Assembly: GCF_010894435.1 (NCBI RefSeq)
Contig: NZ_JAAIXZ010000012.1
Coordinates: 310,001 to 374,000, forward strand
Direction: 5' to 3'
Source of the DNA: Pyxidicoccus trucidator
Lineage (GTDB): Bacteria; Myxococcota; Myxococcia; Myxococcales; Myxococcaceae
DNA length: 64,000 bases
Shown: positions 1 through 8,309 of the stretch, piece after piece
Layout of the letters: each line of letters opens with the position of its first letter
How positions within the stretch are numbered: the first letter of the stretch is position 1
Translations under genes and position numbers: made by a program
Notes under the pieces: generated by a model
What the model was told of the DNA's origin: nothing
Database searches by the model: none
The model's input: only the letters and a program-made list of their open reading frames with translations

Positions 1-229
1 AGCCGGCGGCGGACAGCTCGGTCTGTTGCTCACCCGGGAGTGGCGCGCGGACTTCCGCCACGCGCACGGTGGGCGCGCGGCGGGAAAGGGAGACGCCGAG
101 CAGGACCAGGACCGCGAGCAGGAGCGCGGCGGGGATGAGCCAGCGCAGCCGGCGGCGGCGCTTCAGTGGTGAGGCCGAGCGGTCGATGCGGAGAGCGCTC
201 AGCGGAGTCTGTGCCTGGGCTTCGGCCAC
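1..229 (-). CDS. Efflux transporter periplasmic adaptor subunit (N-terminal part, runs off left edge)
   Basis: Only the first 76 or so residues lie in the window. They start at a GTG (229-227) preceded by a GGGAGG ribosome-binding site. A basic stretch (KRRRRLRW) is followed by one hydrophobic segment of about 18 residues (LIPAALLLAVLVLLGVSL), then PTVRVAEV, the usual opening of the periplasmic barrel of MacA/HlyD-type adaptors. This is the N-terminal layout of the membrane-fusion subunit of a MacAB-type ABC or RND efflux system. The lipoyl and hairpin regions are outside the window, so the family call rests on this short stretch and the transport partner is unknown. Confidence 0.6.
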   Translation of the reverse strand, partial: MAEAQAQTPLSALRIDRSASPLKRRRRLRWLIPAALLLAVLVLLGVSLSRRAPTVRVAEVRAPLPGEQQTELSAAG

Positions 230-374
230 GGCTGCCTCCCGGCTGGTGCCACGTGTGCTCCGGGAAGAAGTTAGGACCGGTGAGTCCCGCCGTGCTGCTG
301 ACCGACGGCGCCCTCCCCTGCCTCCAGTGAAGGACGGGGCGCTTCCATGGCGGCCTGCCGGTGGCGGGGTTGCG

Positions 375-797
375 TCAGCGCACCGGCAGCTCGCGGAAGG
401 TCAGGCCGTCCATTTCGAGACGCTCGACGGCGTTCTTGAAGCGCTCGGTGACGATGAGCACGGTCGCGAAGTTGCGCAGCCGAAAGAGGTCCAAGTCTGT
501 GGGGAGGGAGGACCCATCGAGGATGGGCTCCTTGGGGAGGCTGAAGCCGTGGCGGCCACACTTCGGGCACTGCGGGGGAGTGCTGCGCGGAATGCAGTCG
601 GGGTGCAGGAGCCCGCGTGGCTCGATGTGCAGGTCGAGCAACTCCGGGATGCCCTTGGGTCGGAAGAGCAGCTCCGTCTTGCAGCCGCGGAGTCCTCGGA
701 GTCCTTCGCCCTGCAATGCCTCCAGGGCATCGGGCTGGACGAGCAGGCTGTCACCGTGATGGTTGATGAGCGCGGAGGCTGGCCGGAGGTCATATCA
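375..797 (-). pseudogene. Truncated SitI6-type double-CxxCG immunity protein remnant
   Basis: The frame reads for 140 residues from a TGA at 795-797 to a TGA at 375-377. It contains one CxxCG motif (CPKCG), a LEALQGEGLRGLRGCKTEL block and an ending ERFKNAVERLEMDGLTF. From memory this matches the C-terminal half of the Myxococcus double-CxxCG proteins (SitI6 type), which are about 230-240 residues long and carry a second CxxCG near the N-terminus. Here the N-terminal half and first motif are missing: the frame meets a stop just 33 bp from the end of the cytochrome gene next door. There is no good start (a TTG at 716 is the best) and no adjacent toxin. I read it as a relic of a kin-discrimination toxin/immunity locus. 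A short functional protein cannot be excluded. Confidence 0.6.
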
Positions 798-829
798 GCA
801 CCGTGCCGCGCTCGAGGCGCGGGGCGCCG

Positions 830-1660
830 CTACTTCTTCCCGTACTCCAGCGGAGTCCCCTTCCGCTTCGCGTAGATGTACGCCTCCATCGCGCGCATCT
901 TCGGGTCGTCATCGGCCAGCGGCTTGCCTCGGACGGGATTCTCGATGCACCAGTTGATCATGTCGCGCAGCAGCGCCACGCGGCCGAGCTGCACCTGGTA
1001 CTTCGGATACGTCTCCGGGTGCGTGTTCGACGCGTCCGGGTGGCACATGTCACACGACACGGCCACCGTGCCGCCCACCAGCTCCGCGTCGTGGAACACC
1101 CGGTTGCCCTCCTCCACGAACGCCTGCGTGGACGCCGCCCAGATGGCCTCGTCCCGCTCGGAGAACGCCCCGTAGGTGTGCCCGTCCTGGATGGCCGCGC
1201 CCTGCTGCTTCTTCACGTCCTTGCCGCCGCTCTCCGGCTTCACCCCGCCGCCGACCATCGCCCCTCCGGACGCGGGCTTCTCCGGCGTGCGCGGCACCGC
1301 GGGCGGACTGCGCGGGCCCTGGGTGCTCGGCGGCGGAGGCGTGGGCGCCTGCGCCACGACGGGCGCCGGGTCCCAGTTCGCATCCGGGTTCTTCTTCAGC
1401 CACTCCTCCATCAGGGCCCCCGACACGCGCAGCGCCTGCTCGCGGGTCAGCTTCTGCCCCTCCTTGACGCCGTCCACCTCCAGCGACGTCTCGCCGTCAC
1501 ACAGCCCCACCACGAGGTCGCCGTCCTTCGACACCGGCACCGCGTGCTTCTTCACCTCGGGGGCGGGAGGCCGTGCCTCCGGCCCGCTGGCCAGCGCCAC
1601 GCCGCCCGCGAAGGACAACAGCGCGCCCGTTCCCACAATCAGCTTCATCCGGAAGGTCAT
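830..1660 (-). CDS. Mono-haem c-type cytochrome
   Basis: A 276-residue exported protein with an N-terminal signal segment (MKLIVGTGALLSFAGGVALA). A Pro-rich, low-complexity middle (about residues 95-150) leads to a C-terminal haem domain with one CxxCH site (CDMCH, residues 203-207). After it come YPKYQVQLG and the conserved-looking block RVALLRDMINWCIENP, as in SoxA/TsdA-like cytochrome domains. It is the last gene of an operon behind the di-haem peroxidase and the metallophosphoesterase, 15 bp after the latter, so it is a plausible electron donor or acceptor for the peroxidase. The ATG at 1660 has a GAGGGG ribosome-binding site. No catalytic partner residues for thiosulfate chemistry are evident, so only electron carriage is claimed. 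Confidence 0.85.
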   Translation of the reverse strand: MTFRMKLIVGTGALLSFAGGVALASGPEARPPAPEVKKHAVPVSKDGDLVVGLCDGETSLEVDGVKEGQKLTREQALRVSGALMEEWLKKNPDANWDPAPVVAQAPTPPPPSTQGPRSPPAVPRTPEKPASGGAMVGGGVKPESGGKDVKKQQGAAIQDGHTYGAFSERDEAIWAASTQAFVEEGNRVFHDAELVGGTVAVSCDMCHPDASNTHPETYPKYQVQLGRVALLRDMINWCIENPVRGKPLADDDPKMRAMEAYIYAKRKGTPLEYGKK

Positions 1661-1675
1661 GGTGTCCCCTCGCGC

Positions 1676-2794
1676 TCAGTAGCTCGGAAGCTTCGTCCGG
1701 GGCGGCGCATCCTGCCTCCCGTTCGACGCGAGGTAGCTCGCGCGCACGGTGATGGGGTTGCGCTCCCAGAGGTTGTACAGCTTGTCCACCAGTCCCGACT
1801 CCAGCACGTCCATCCGCCCGTTGCCGCAGCCGTCGAACTGGCTGAACGGGTCCGGCCGGTTCATCTGCACCGTCAGCTTCGGCAGGCCCTCCGGGGCGTA
1901 CGGCCACGGCCACGCCGTGGACAGCATGCCGTGGAAGCTGATGTTGCCAATCTGGTTGCTGAGCAGCTGGTGCGTGTGCCCGTGGATGACGGTGACCTTC
2001 TCGAAGGGCTTGAGCAGCGCCTGCACCTCGTCCGCGTCGTCCGTCCAGAAGTTCCAGGGCTTGTAGTACTTGTAGAGCGGCGAGTGGCTGAAGACGATGA
2101 CCGGCGTCTTCTTGTCCACCTTCGCCAGGTCCTGCTTCATCCACTCGCGCTGCGCGCCGCCCACCTCGAAGCGGGACTGGAGTCCGTTGTCCAGGCCCGC
2201 GACAATCTTCATCCGCTCCATGGGCGTGAGCTTCTTCTCCGTCCAGAAGTCCTTCTCCAGGATGGAGTTGAGCACCACGAAGTGCACGCCCTTGTGGTCG
2301 AACGAGTAGTTGGGCGCCCCGAACAGCTCGCGCCACAGCTCGCCCATGTCGAGGAACCAGTCGTGCTCGCCCACCATCATCTTCACGGGCGCCTTCACGC
2401 TCTTCAGAATCTGCGCGCCCAGCTTCAGCTCGTTGGCCTGCCCGAGCTGCGCCAGGTCGCCTCCGAACAGGACGAAGTCCGGCTGCGGGTCCAGCGCATT
2501 CACGTCGTCCACCGCCTTGAGGATGGCGCGGACGAAGCGGTCATTCAGCTTCTGCTCGTACAGGTGCGTGTCGGAGATGTACGCGAAGGAGAAGCGCGGC
2601 TTCGTCCCCTGCGCCTCCGCCACGTTGACCAGCTGGAAGCTGTGCGGCGTCCTCAGCCCCAGGCCGGCGACGATTCCGGCGGAGATGCCCGCCACCCGCA
2701 TGAAGGCCCGGCGGTCCAGCCTCTGCAGGTCCTTGAAGAAGGCGTCGCGCTCCTCGTGGTGCTTCGTCTCGATGCTGCGGAACTTGTTCCCCAT
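1676..2794 (-). CDS. Tat-exported calcineurin-like metallophosphoesterase
   Basis: A 372-residue protein starting at ATG 2794, with AGGAGG 8 bases upstream; the open frame continues further upstream only as noncoding read-through. A twin-arginine motif (DRRAFMRVAG, residues 28-37) predicts folded export. Metallophosphatase motifs follow in order: SDTH (74-77), GGDLAQ (111-116), GEHDW (142-146, in place of the usual GNHD/E), FSHSPLY and HGHTHQ. These bind a two-metal centre for phosphomonoester or diester hydrolysis in the periplasm. It sits between the di-haem peroxidase (14-bp gap) and the cytochrome, so these three products probably act together. The substrate is unknown. Confidence 0.88.
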   Translation of the reverse strand: MGNKFRSIETKHHEERDAFFKDLQRLDRRAFMRVAGISAGIVAGLGLRTPHSFQLVNVAEAQGTKPRFSFAYISDTHLYEQKLNDRFVRAILKAVDDVNALDPQPDFVLFGGDLAQLGQANELKLGAQILKSVKAPVKMMVGEHDWFLDMGELWRELFGAPNYSFDHKGVHFVVLNSILEKDFWTEKKLTPMERMKIVAGLDNGLQSRFEVGGAQREWMKQDLAKVDKKTPVIVFSHSPLYKYYKPWNFWTDDADEVQALLKPFEKVTVIHGHTHQLLSNQIGNISFHGMLSTAWPWPYAPEGLPKLTVQMNRPDPFSQFDGCGNGRMDVLESGLVDKLYNLWERNPITVRASYLASNGRQDAPPRTKLPSY

Positions 2795-2808
2795 GGGCGG
2801 CGCCTCCT

Positions 2809-4122
2809 CTAAGGCTTCTTCGTCGAAGCGGGCTTCACGGACAGCTCGGTGCCGTACACGCCAAGGTCCGCGGGGTTCTTCACGTTCAGGTCCGGGTTGG
2901 GGGCCAGGTCTCCCAGGTTCCCCTTCTTCCCCAGCGCCACGGCCGTGTCCCGCTCCGGGCGCTGGTTCTTCCGGGCGCGCTGCGCGGCGAGGAACTTCGT
3001 GTTCAGCTTCGCGAAGCGCTCGTCCGTCAGGGTGAACAGGAAGGCCACCAGGTCGTCGATTTCGGGCTCCGTCAGCCCCAGCCGCTGCATGCCCCCGTCC
3101 AGGTACGGGTTGGGCACGCCGCCCTTGTTGTAGTGGTCCATGACGTCCCACAGCGTCGTCAACGAACCGTCGTGCATGTACGGGCCGGTGATGCCGATGT
3201 TGCGCAGGGTGGGCGTCTTGAAGGCGCCGACGTCGTTCTCCTGCTTCGTCACCAGGAAGCGACCCAGCTCGGAGAAGTTCGTCTCCAGCGCCAGCTCGTC
3301 AATCTGCTTCTCGTCGCCGGTGCGGACGACCTTCAGCGCCTGGCGCGCCAGCTTCACGAAGTCCTGCTTGTGCGCGGCGACGCCGATGTTGTGGAACTTC
3401 TGGTCGCTGAACAGCGGGTTGACGACGTTGCCCGCGTGGCAGCTGTTGCAGCGGCCCTTGCCGTTGAAGAGGGCCCAGCCGCGGCGCTCGGAGTCGGTGA
3501 GGGCCTTCGCGTCGCCGAGCATGAAGCGGTCGAAGCGCGCGTTGCCCGAGTACAGGGTGCGCTCGAAGGCGCCGATGGCCGCCGCCAGGTCGTCGTAGTT
3601 CACCTCCCGGTTGAAGACCTTGCGGAACTCCGCCACGTACTCGGGAATGGCCTTCACCTTGACCACGACCGCCTCCGGGTTGGGCATGCCCATCTCCCGG
3701 GGGTTGAGGATGGGCAGCTTCGCCTGGTCCTCCAGCGTGCTCGCGCGCCCGTCCCAGAACTGCGACGCGTTGAACATGGCGTTGAGAATCGTGGGGCTGT
3801 TGCGCGTCACCTTCTGGCCCTTGACGCCCTCGGACACGGGCTTGCCGTCCGTGAAGCCGAACTTCTCGTCATGGCAGGTGGAGCACGACACGGTGTCGTC
3901 CACCGAGAGGCGCTTGTCGTTGAAGAGCTTCTCTCCCAGCAGCACCTTCTCCGGCGTGGGCGCGGCGCTCGCGGGCACCGCGAGCTTCCAGAGCGAGAGC
4001 GAGACGCCCGGTGGCAGGTCGGCTGGGGGAGGTGCGGAGCTCTGGGGTGGGGGCTCGGCGTGCCCGGTCAGGGCATACAGCAGGACGGCGAGCGGCAGGG
4101 CAGCGCCGGACGGCGTGCGCAT
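2809..4122 (-). CDS. Di-haem cytochrome c peroxidase (CCP/MauG family)
   Basis: A 437-residue protein with a signal peptide (residues 1-22) and two CxxCH haem sites, CSTCH (80-84) and CNSCH (225-229), spaced as in bacterial di-haem peroxidases. Further family blocks are RNSPTILNAMFN, FWDGRASTL, FKTPTLRN and GPYMHDGSLTTLWDV. Family members either reduce periplasmic H2O2 or oxidise protein side chains (MauG-like); the sequence alone does not decide. It is the first gene of the operon, 14 bp before a Tat phosphoesterase, with a cytochrome c as third gene. The C-terminal 50 or so residues are an Asn/Lys/Pro-rich tail. Confidence 0.9.
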   Translation of the reverse strand: MRTPSGAALPLAVLLYALTGHAEPPPQSSAPPPADLPPGVSLSLWKLAVPASAAPTPEKVLLGEKLFNDKRLSVDDTVSCSTCHDEKFGFTDGKPVSEGVKGQKVTRNSPTILNAMFNASQFWDGRASTLEDQAKLPILNPREMGMPNPEAVVVKVKAIPEYVAEFRKVFNREVNYDDLAAAIGAFERTLYSGNARFDRFMLGDAKALTDSERRGWALFNGKGRCNSCHAGNVVNPLFSDQKFHNIGVAAHKQDFVKLARQALKVVRTGDEKQIDELALETNFSELGRFLVTKQENDVGAFKTPTLRNIGITGPYMHDGSLTTLWDVMDHYNKGGVPNPYLDGGMQRLGLTEPEIDDLVAFLFTLTDERFAKLNTKFLAAQRARKNQRPERDTAVALGKKGNLGDLAPNPDLNVKNPADLGVYGTELSVKPASTKKP

Positions 4123-4242
4123 CGTGTCCCTCCTATCGACCGCATCCGGTACCGCGAGAAGTTCGCGGTGAGGGGCCGGAACGAGTCTCCCCGGAAAACA
4201 CCATTGTCCCCCGGGGAGGTCCAGTGCGCGCGGGAGGGAGTG

Positions 4243-5646
4243 TCAGGGATTGGAGGGTTGGCCAGACAGGTGCACGTCCCGCGAGAGGAAGAGGAGACCT
4301 GAGGCCGCGGCGGGCGCGAGCACCGCCGCTGTGATGACCGCCCAGTCCAGCCAGCCTTGCGCCCGAGCTCCGTTGTACGTCACGGCCTGGACGAAGGTCA
4401 GACAGGCATCCGCGGCGGTGAGCGAGCCCAGCAGCGCGGCCAGCCCGTCCCGCCAGCGCCGCACCAGCGAGAAGAGGCCCACGCACAGCCCCACGTCGAA
4501 GAGCACCCAGCCCCACTGCACCTGCACGGAGGGGAACCAGTCCCGGGTGGCGGGGAGTGCCAGCAGCGCCGTCCAGGGCACGAGCAGCACAGCCAGCGCA
4601 TGGACCAGCAGCCGGGGACGCCGCAGCACCGTGGCCACGCCAAAGCGCACCAGGCTGCCTCGCGCGAAGGCGCGCAGCGCGTCGTACACCGCGGCCAGCC
4701 CGCCGTTCTGCTGGGGATAGGCCACGTGGATGGGCACCCACGCGTCGGGGCGGAACTTCGCCTTGAAGGCGCGCAGCCCCTCGAAGTCGAACAGCGGCCG
4801 GCCGCACGCACGCGCCAGCCGCAGCCACGGCCGCACCGGCCCGGACAGCGGCGCCAGCCCCAGCGTCACGTAGCGCCGCCCCTCCGCCGCCGCGGCGCGC
4901 ATGGCGGCGTCCACCAGCGCCTCCGCCGTGCCGTTGGGAGCCCGCGGGTCCCGGAGCAAATCCTGGAGGAACCAGCCCTCGCGCGCATACACGGGTGACA
5001 CCGCGAGGAAGCCCACCACCGTCCCATCCACCTCCGCCGCGAAGGCGCGACGCTCGCGAGCGAAGGCGTACGGGCGCAGCTGCACCAGGAAGCCCATGGG
5101 CGCCATGCGGCGCGACGCCAGCCACCGCGACTTCAGCCCGTCCAGCGCGCGGCGCGTGGGGTGCGCCGGGTCCTCCAGCACGGCCGCGGGCACCTCGCGC
5201 ACGGCCACGCCCCGGCTGCGGGCGCGGCGGAGCTGCTCCCGCAGGCTCCGGCTGCCGCGCACCACGTCCTCCCAGTGCGACGGGTCCCACACGGGCTGCT
5301 CGCCCACGGGCAGGGATTCCATCGGCACCAGCTCGGTGAAGCGCGGCTCGGTGGCGAAGAAGCACACGCGCCGACCCGCCGCGCGCGCAGCCGACTGGAA
5401 GCCGGCGACCACGGCGGGGATGCGCTCCGCCGAGGTGATGGGAGCGCCCGCCGCCACCCACGCGCCGCCCGTGTCCACGTACGCCACGCACGCGTCGCCC
5501 GCCGCGTCGAACCAGTAGCGGAAGCCCGGCTGCAGCACCTGGAAGGACGTGGCATTCCAGCCGTACCGGCGCAGCAGCGCCAGCACTCGCGCGCGCTCGT
5601 CCAGGGCGGCCCCGGGTGCCGCTTCGCTCACCTCCGTCCGCTTCAT
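4243..5646 (-). CDS. DUF2156 (MprF-type acyltransferase domain) protein with C-terminal membrane segments
   Basis: A 467-residue protein. Residues of about 20-360 match the DUF2156/phosphatidylglycerol lysyltransferase C-terminal fold, a double GNAT-like domain. Typical blocks are YRYWFD-type residues, FFATEPRFTELV, FLQDLLRDPRAPNGTAE, VTLGLAPLSG and FKAKFRPDAWVP. After it comes a membrane region with about four hydrophobic segments (residues 375-460), the reverse of MprF, where the membrane part comes first. The family transfers aminoacyl groups to lipids or has unknown acceptors; the substrate here is unknown. Its ATG overlaps the ClC stop codon (ATGA), so translation is coupled and it is the third gene of the MarR-ClC operon. 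Confidence 0.82.
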   Translation of the reverse strand: MKRTEVSEAAPGAALDERARVLALLRRYGWNATSFQVLQPGFRYWFDAAGDACVAYVDTGGAWVAAGAPITSAERIPAVVAGFQSAARAAGRRVCFFATEPRFTELVPMESLPVGEQPVWDPSHWEDVVRGSRSLREQLRRARSRGVAVREVPAAVLEDPAHPTRRALDGLKSRWLASRRMAPMGFLVQLRPYAFARERRAFAAEVDGTVVGFLAVSPVYAREGWFLQDLLRDPRAPNGTAEALVDAAMRAAAAEGRRYVTLGLAPLSGPVRPWLRLARACGRPLFDFEGLRAFKAKFRPDAWVPIHVAYPQQNGGLAAVYDALRAFARGSLVRFGVATVLRRPRLLVHALAVLLVPWTALLALPATRDWFPSVQVQWGWVLFDVGLCVGLFSLVRRWRDGLAALLGSLTAADACLTFVQAVTYNGARAQGWLDWAVITAAVLAPAAASGLLFLSRDVHLSGQPSNP

Positions 5647-7529
5647 GCCGGCTGCGGCCCGGTCCGCCGGGGACCGCCCACTCCACGCTCCAGCCGCCGT
5701 GCGTCGTCCAGCCGGCGCCGATTGGCGCCCAGCAGGTCGCTGCGCGTGAGGATGCCCACCACCTGCGTGGGCGCCTCGCGCCGCACCACGGGCAGCCGGC
5801 CCACGCCCTCCTCCACCATGAGGTCCGCCGCCTCGCGCAGTGAGCTGTCGGCGTACGCCACCGCCAGCGGACGCTTCACCAGCTCCCGGACGCGCCGGCC
5901 TCCGGCGTCCTGTCCGTCCAGCAAATCCCTCCGGGTGACGACGCCGACCAGCGCACCGGCCTCCACCACCGGGAAGCCCTGGTGGGTGGTGCCCGCCGCG
6001 CCGGAGCCAAGCCAGGCGCGCACCTCGTCCAGCGGCCGGGCCGCCTCCAACGTCACCACGGGCCTCAGCCCCACGTCGCGCACCAGCGCCTGTCCCAGCG
6101 CGTCCACGCCGTACTCGGTGAGGACACGCCCGCCGCGCCGGGCCAGCTTCTCCGTCATGATGGAGTGGCGCATCAGCAGCGAGGACACGAGGTAGGCCGC
6201 CGCGCACCCACCCAGCAGTGGCAGCAGCCCCATGGGCTGGCGCGTCGTCTCGAAGGCGAACACCACCGAGGCCAGCAGCGCGCGCGAAGCCCCCGCGAAG
6301 ATGGCCGCCATGCCCACCAGCGCCGCCACCCGGATGTCCACGCCCAGGCCCGGAGCCAGCTGCGTCGCCAGCAACCCCAGCCCCGAGCCCAGCCCGCCTC
6401 CGAGGGTGAACAGCGGCGCCAGCGTGCCTCCCGAGGTGCCGCTGCCCAGCGCCACCGACCAGGACACGAACTTCAGCACGCAGAACACCAGCATGGCGGT
6501 GCCCACGAAGCGCCCGGAGAGGATGTCCTCGATGTTGGTGTAGCCCACGCCCAGCGTGCGCGGGGAGAAGAGGCCCACCACGCCCACCACCACCGCGCCC
6601 AGCGCGGGCCACCACATCCAGTGCACCGGCAGCTTCTCGAAGGCGTCCTCGATGGCATACACCGCCTTGGTGGCCAGCATGGAGGCCACGCCCACCACCG
6701 CGCCCAGCGCGACGTAGAAGGCCAGCGCGGCGCCTCCCGGGGGCGCCAGGTCCGGCATGGCGAAGGCGGGCGCGCCGCCCACGAAGGCCAGGCGCACCGC
6801 CGTCGCGGTGGCGGTGGCCAGCGCCACGGGGATGACCGAGCGCGGCCGGTACTCGAACAGCAGCAGCTCCACCGCCAGCAGCACCGCGGACACGGGCGCG
6901 CCGAAGGTGGCCGCCATGCCCGCCGCCGCGCCCGCGGCCAGCAGCGCCTTGCGCTCGTCCGCGGTGACGTGGAGCAGCTGTCCCAGCAGCGAGCCCAGCG
7001 CACCGCCCGTGGCGATGATGGGGCCCTCCGCGCCGAACGGGCCGCCCGTGCCGATGGCCACCGCGGACGACAGCGGCTTCAGGAACGTCATGCGGGGCGG
7101 AATCCGGCTCTGGTTGTAGAGCACCTGCTCCATGGCCTCGGGGATGCCGTGCCCGCGAATGGCCCGCGAGCCGTAGCGCGCCATCACCCCGACGATGAGC
7201 GCGCCCACCACCGGCACGAGGATGACCCACCCGCCCAGCGCATGGTCCGCGGGGGAGACAGGCGCCACGGAGAAGCGGCCGAAGAAGGCGAGGTTCGTGA
7301 AGAAGTGGATGAGCGACCCCAGCAGCTCCGCCACCAGGCCCGCCGCTACCGCCAGCACCACCGCGAGGGCGCTGATGAAGACCACCCGTCGGTCCACGGG
7401 CTCCAGCACCGTGGGGGCGCGCACCCCGGCGAGCGTGGGGCCCATCGACGGAGCCACCGGCAGCTTCTCCCGCGCTTCGGGGCCGGTGCCCAGGCCCTGC
7501 TCGACGCGCTCCACCTCAGGCCGCTCCAT
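5643..7529 (-). CDS. ClC-family chloride channel/antiporter with C-terminal CBS domains
   Basis: A 628-residue protein with about ten hydrophobic helices and then two CBS domains (about residues 480-615). Pore motifs are GHGIPEAM (where E. coli ClC has GSGIP), GPFGAEGPII with the gating glutamate kept, and GTSGGTLAP. At the position of the inner proton glutamate the sequence reads AVELLL: the first acidic residue is present and the second appears to be Leu, which would suggest weak or absent proton coupling, although my alignment is by eye. The CBS pair usually senses nucleotides or ionic strength. It overlaps the upstream MarR gene by 14 bp and the downstream DUF2156 gene by 4 bp. Confidence 0.92.
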   Translation of the reverse strand: MERPEVERVEQGLGTGPEAREKLPVAPSMGPTLAGVRAPTVLEPVDRRVVFISALAVVLAVAAGLVAELLGSLIHFFTNLAFFGRFSVAPVSPADHALGGWVILVPVVGALIVGVMARYGSRAIRGHGIPEAMEQVLYNQSRIPPRMTFLKPLSSAVAIGTGGPFGAEGPIIATGGALGSLLGQLLHVTADERKALLAAGAAAGMAATFGAPVSAVLLAVELLLFEYRPRSVIPVALATATATAVRLAFVGGAPAFAMPDLAPPGGAALAFYVALGAVVGVASMLATKAVYAIEDAFEKLPVHWMWWPALGAVVVGVVGLFSPRTLGVGYTNIEDILSGRFVGTAMLVFCVLKFVSWSVALGSGTSGGTLAPLFTLGGGLGSGLGLLATQLAPGLGVDIRVAALVGMAAIFAGASRALLASVVFAFETTRQPMGLLPLLGGCAAAYLVSSLLMRHSIMTEKLARRGGRVLTEYGVDALGQALVRDVGLRPVVTLEAARPLDEVRAWLGSGAAGTTHQGFPVVEAGALVGVVTRRDLLDGQDAGGRRVRELVKRPLAVAYADSSLREAADLMVEEGVGRLPVVRREAPTQVVGILTRSDLLGANRRRLDDARRLERGVGGPRRTGPQPA

Positions 7530-8055
7530 CTGACTTCTCCTTGCGCCGCTTGCGCGGCTTCGGCTCGTCCTCGAAAAAGAGCGGCGGCGAGTCGCCGTCG
7601 AGCCCCAGCTCCGCCACCAACGCGGACAGCCCGCGCGCCAGGCCTTCGCGCACGCCGGGCTCGAGCCGCCGCAGGCCGGTGATGAGGCGGGCCTGGGCCA
7701 TGGGAGGCGACTCGCTCAGCAGCGCCCGGCCAACGGGCGCCAGCGCCACCTCCACCCGGCGGCCGTCCTCCGGCGAGGGCCGGCGCGTGACGAGCCCCCG
7801 CTCGATGAGGCGCGCCACCACCACCGACACGCTGCTCTGGTGCGTGAGGGTGTGCTCGGCCAGCGCGTTGATGGAGCAGGGGCCGGCCTCGGCGAGCCGC
7901 TGCAGCACGAAGAGCTGCGCGCCACTGATACCGACCAGGCGCTCGGAGGCACGGGCGGAGACGCGTAGCAGCCGCACGAGGCGGCGCACGCCGTCCATCA
8001 CCTCCCGCACCTCGCCCTGCTCCGCACCCTTGCCGCGTTTTATATGGGAGCCCAT
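7516..8055 (-). CDS. MarR-family transcriptional regulator
   Basis: A 179-residue protein starting at ATG 8055 within a palindromic operator. The winged-helix domain is clear: GISGAQLFVLQRLAEAG, then INALAEHTLTHQSSVSVVV (recognition helix), ERGLVTRRPSPEDGRRVEV (wing, with the typical D-R pair), and a dimerisation C-terminus. A Lys/Arg-rich tail ends the protein. It is the first gene of the operon with ClC and the DUF2156 protein, and it very probably represses its own operon through the inverted repeat at 8039-8060. The ligand is unknown. Confidence 0.9.
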   Translation of the reverse strand: MGSHIKRGKGAEQGEVREVMDGVRRLVRLLRVSARASERLVGISGAQLFVLQRLAEAGPCSINALAEHTLTHQSSVSVVVARLIERGLVTRRPSPEDGRRVEVALAPVGRALLSESPPMAQARLITGLRRLEPGVREGLARGLSALVAELGLDGDSPPLFFEDEPKPRKRRKEKSDGAA

Positions 8056-8060
8056 GTAAA
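8039..8060. promoter_or_regulatory. Probable MarR operator overlapping the MarR start codon
   Basis: A 22-bp inverted repeat: arms TTTATATGGG (8039-8048) and CCCATGTAAA (8051-8060), 2-bp centre, 9 of 10 positions paired. It is an AT-rich island in about 70% GC sequence and covers the ATG of the MarR gene (8053-8055). Position, size and symmetry fit an autoregulatory MarR site. The left-arm sequence recurs exactly, on the other strand, at 32803-32812. Confidence 0.75.
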
Positions 8061-8309
8061 TTGCGCGGAAGGTACGCGCCGCGTCCCCCGTCCGCAACGG
8101 AAACTCCGTGGGTCGGCGGCTGGCCGGCCGCCTCCCGGACTTGCGGTATGGGCGACAGCGACTCACTGGCGGTCAGGCAGGCGGCCCCCCCGGGTGTGAA
8201 AGCGGGGCCGATGGCAGCCGGCCAGGTCATCGGAGACCGCGCGTGCTCGCAGCGACAGCCAGTCGACACAATGCGCGGCGAAGAGGCGCCCGGGTCAGGA
8301 ATCCGCAAT

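Noticed and set aside
803-2812. A 669-residue open frame on the + strand
   Set aside because: It is antisense to the cytochrome and metallophosphoesterase genes, rich in Arg/His/Leu as expected for complement frames of high-GC genes, and has no motif or start signal.
4243-7230. A single 995-residue frame joining DUF2156 to sequence inside the ClC gene
   Set aside because: The first half is an out-of-frame reading of ClC. The ATGA overlap at 5643-5646 and the domain limits give two separate proteins.
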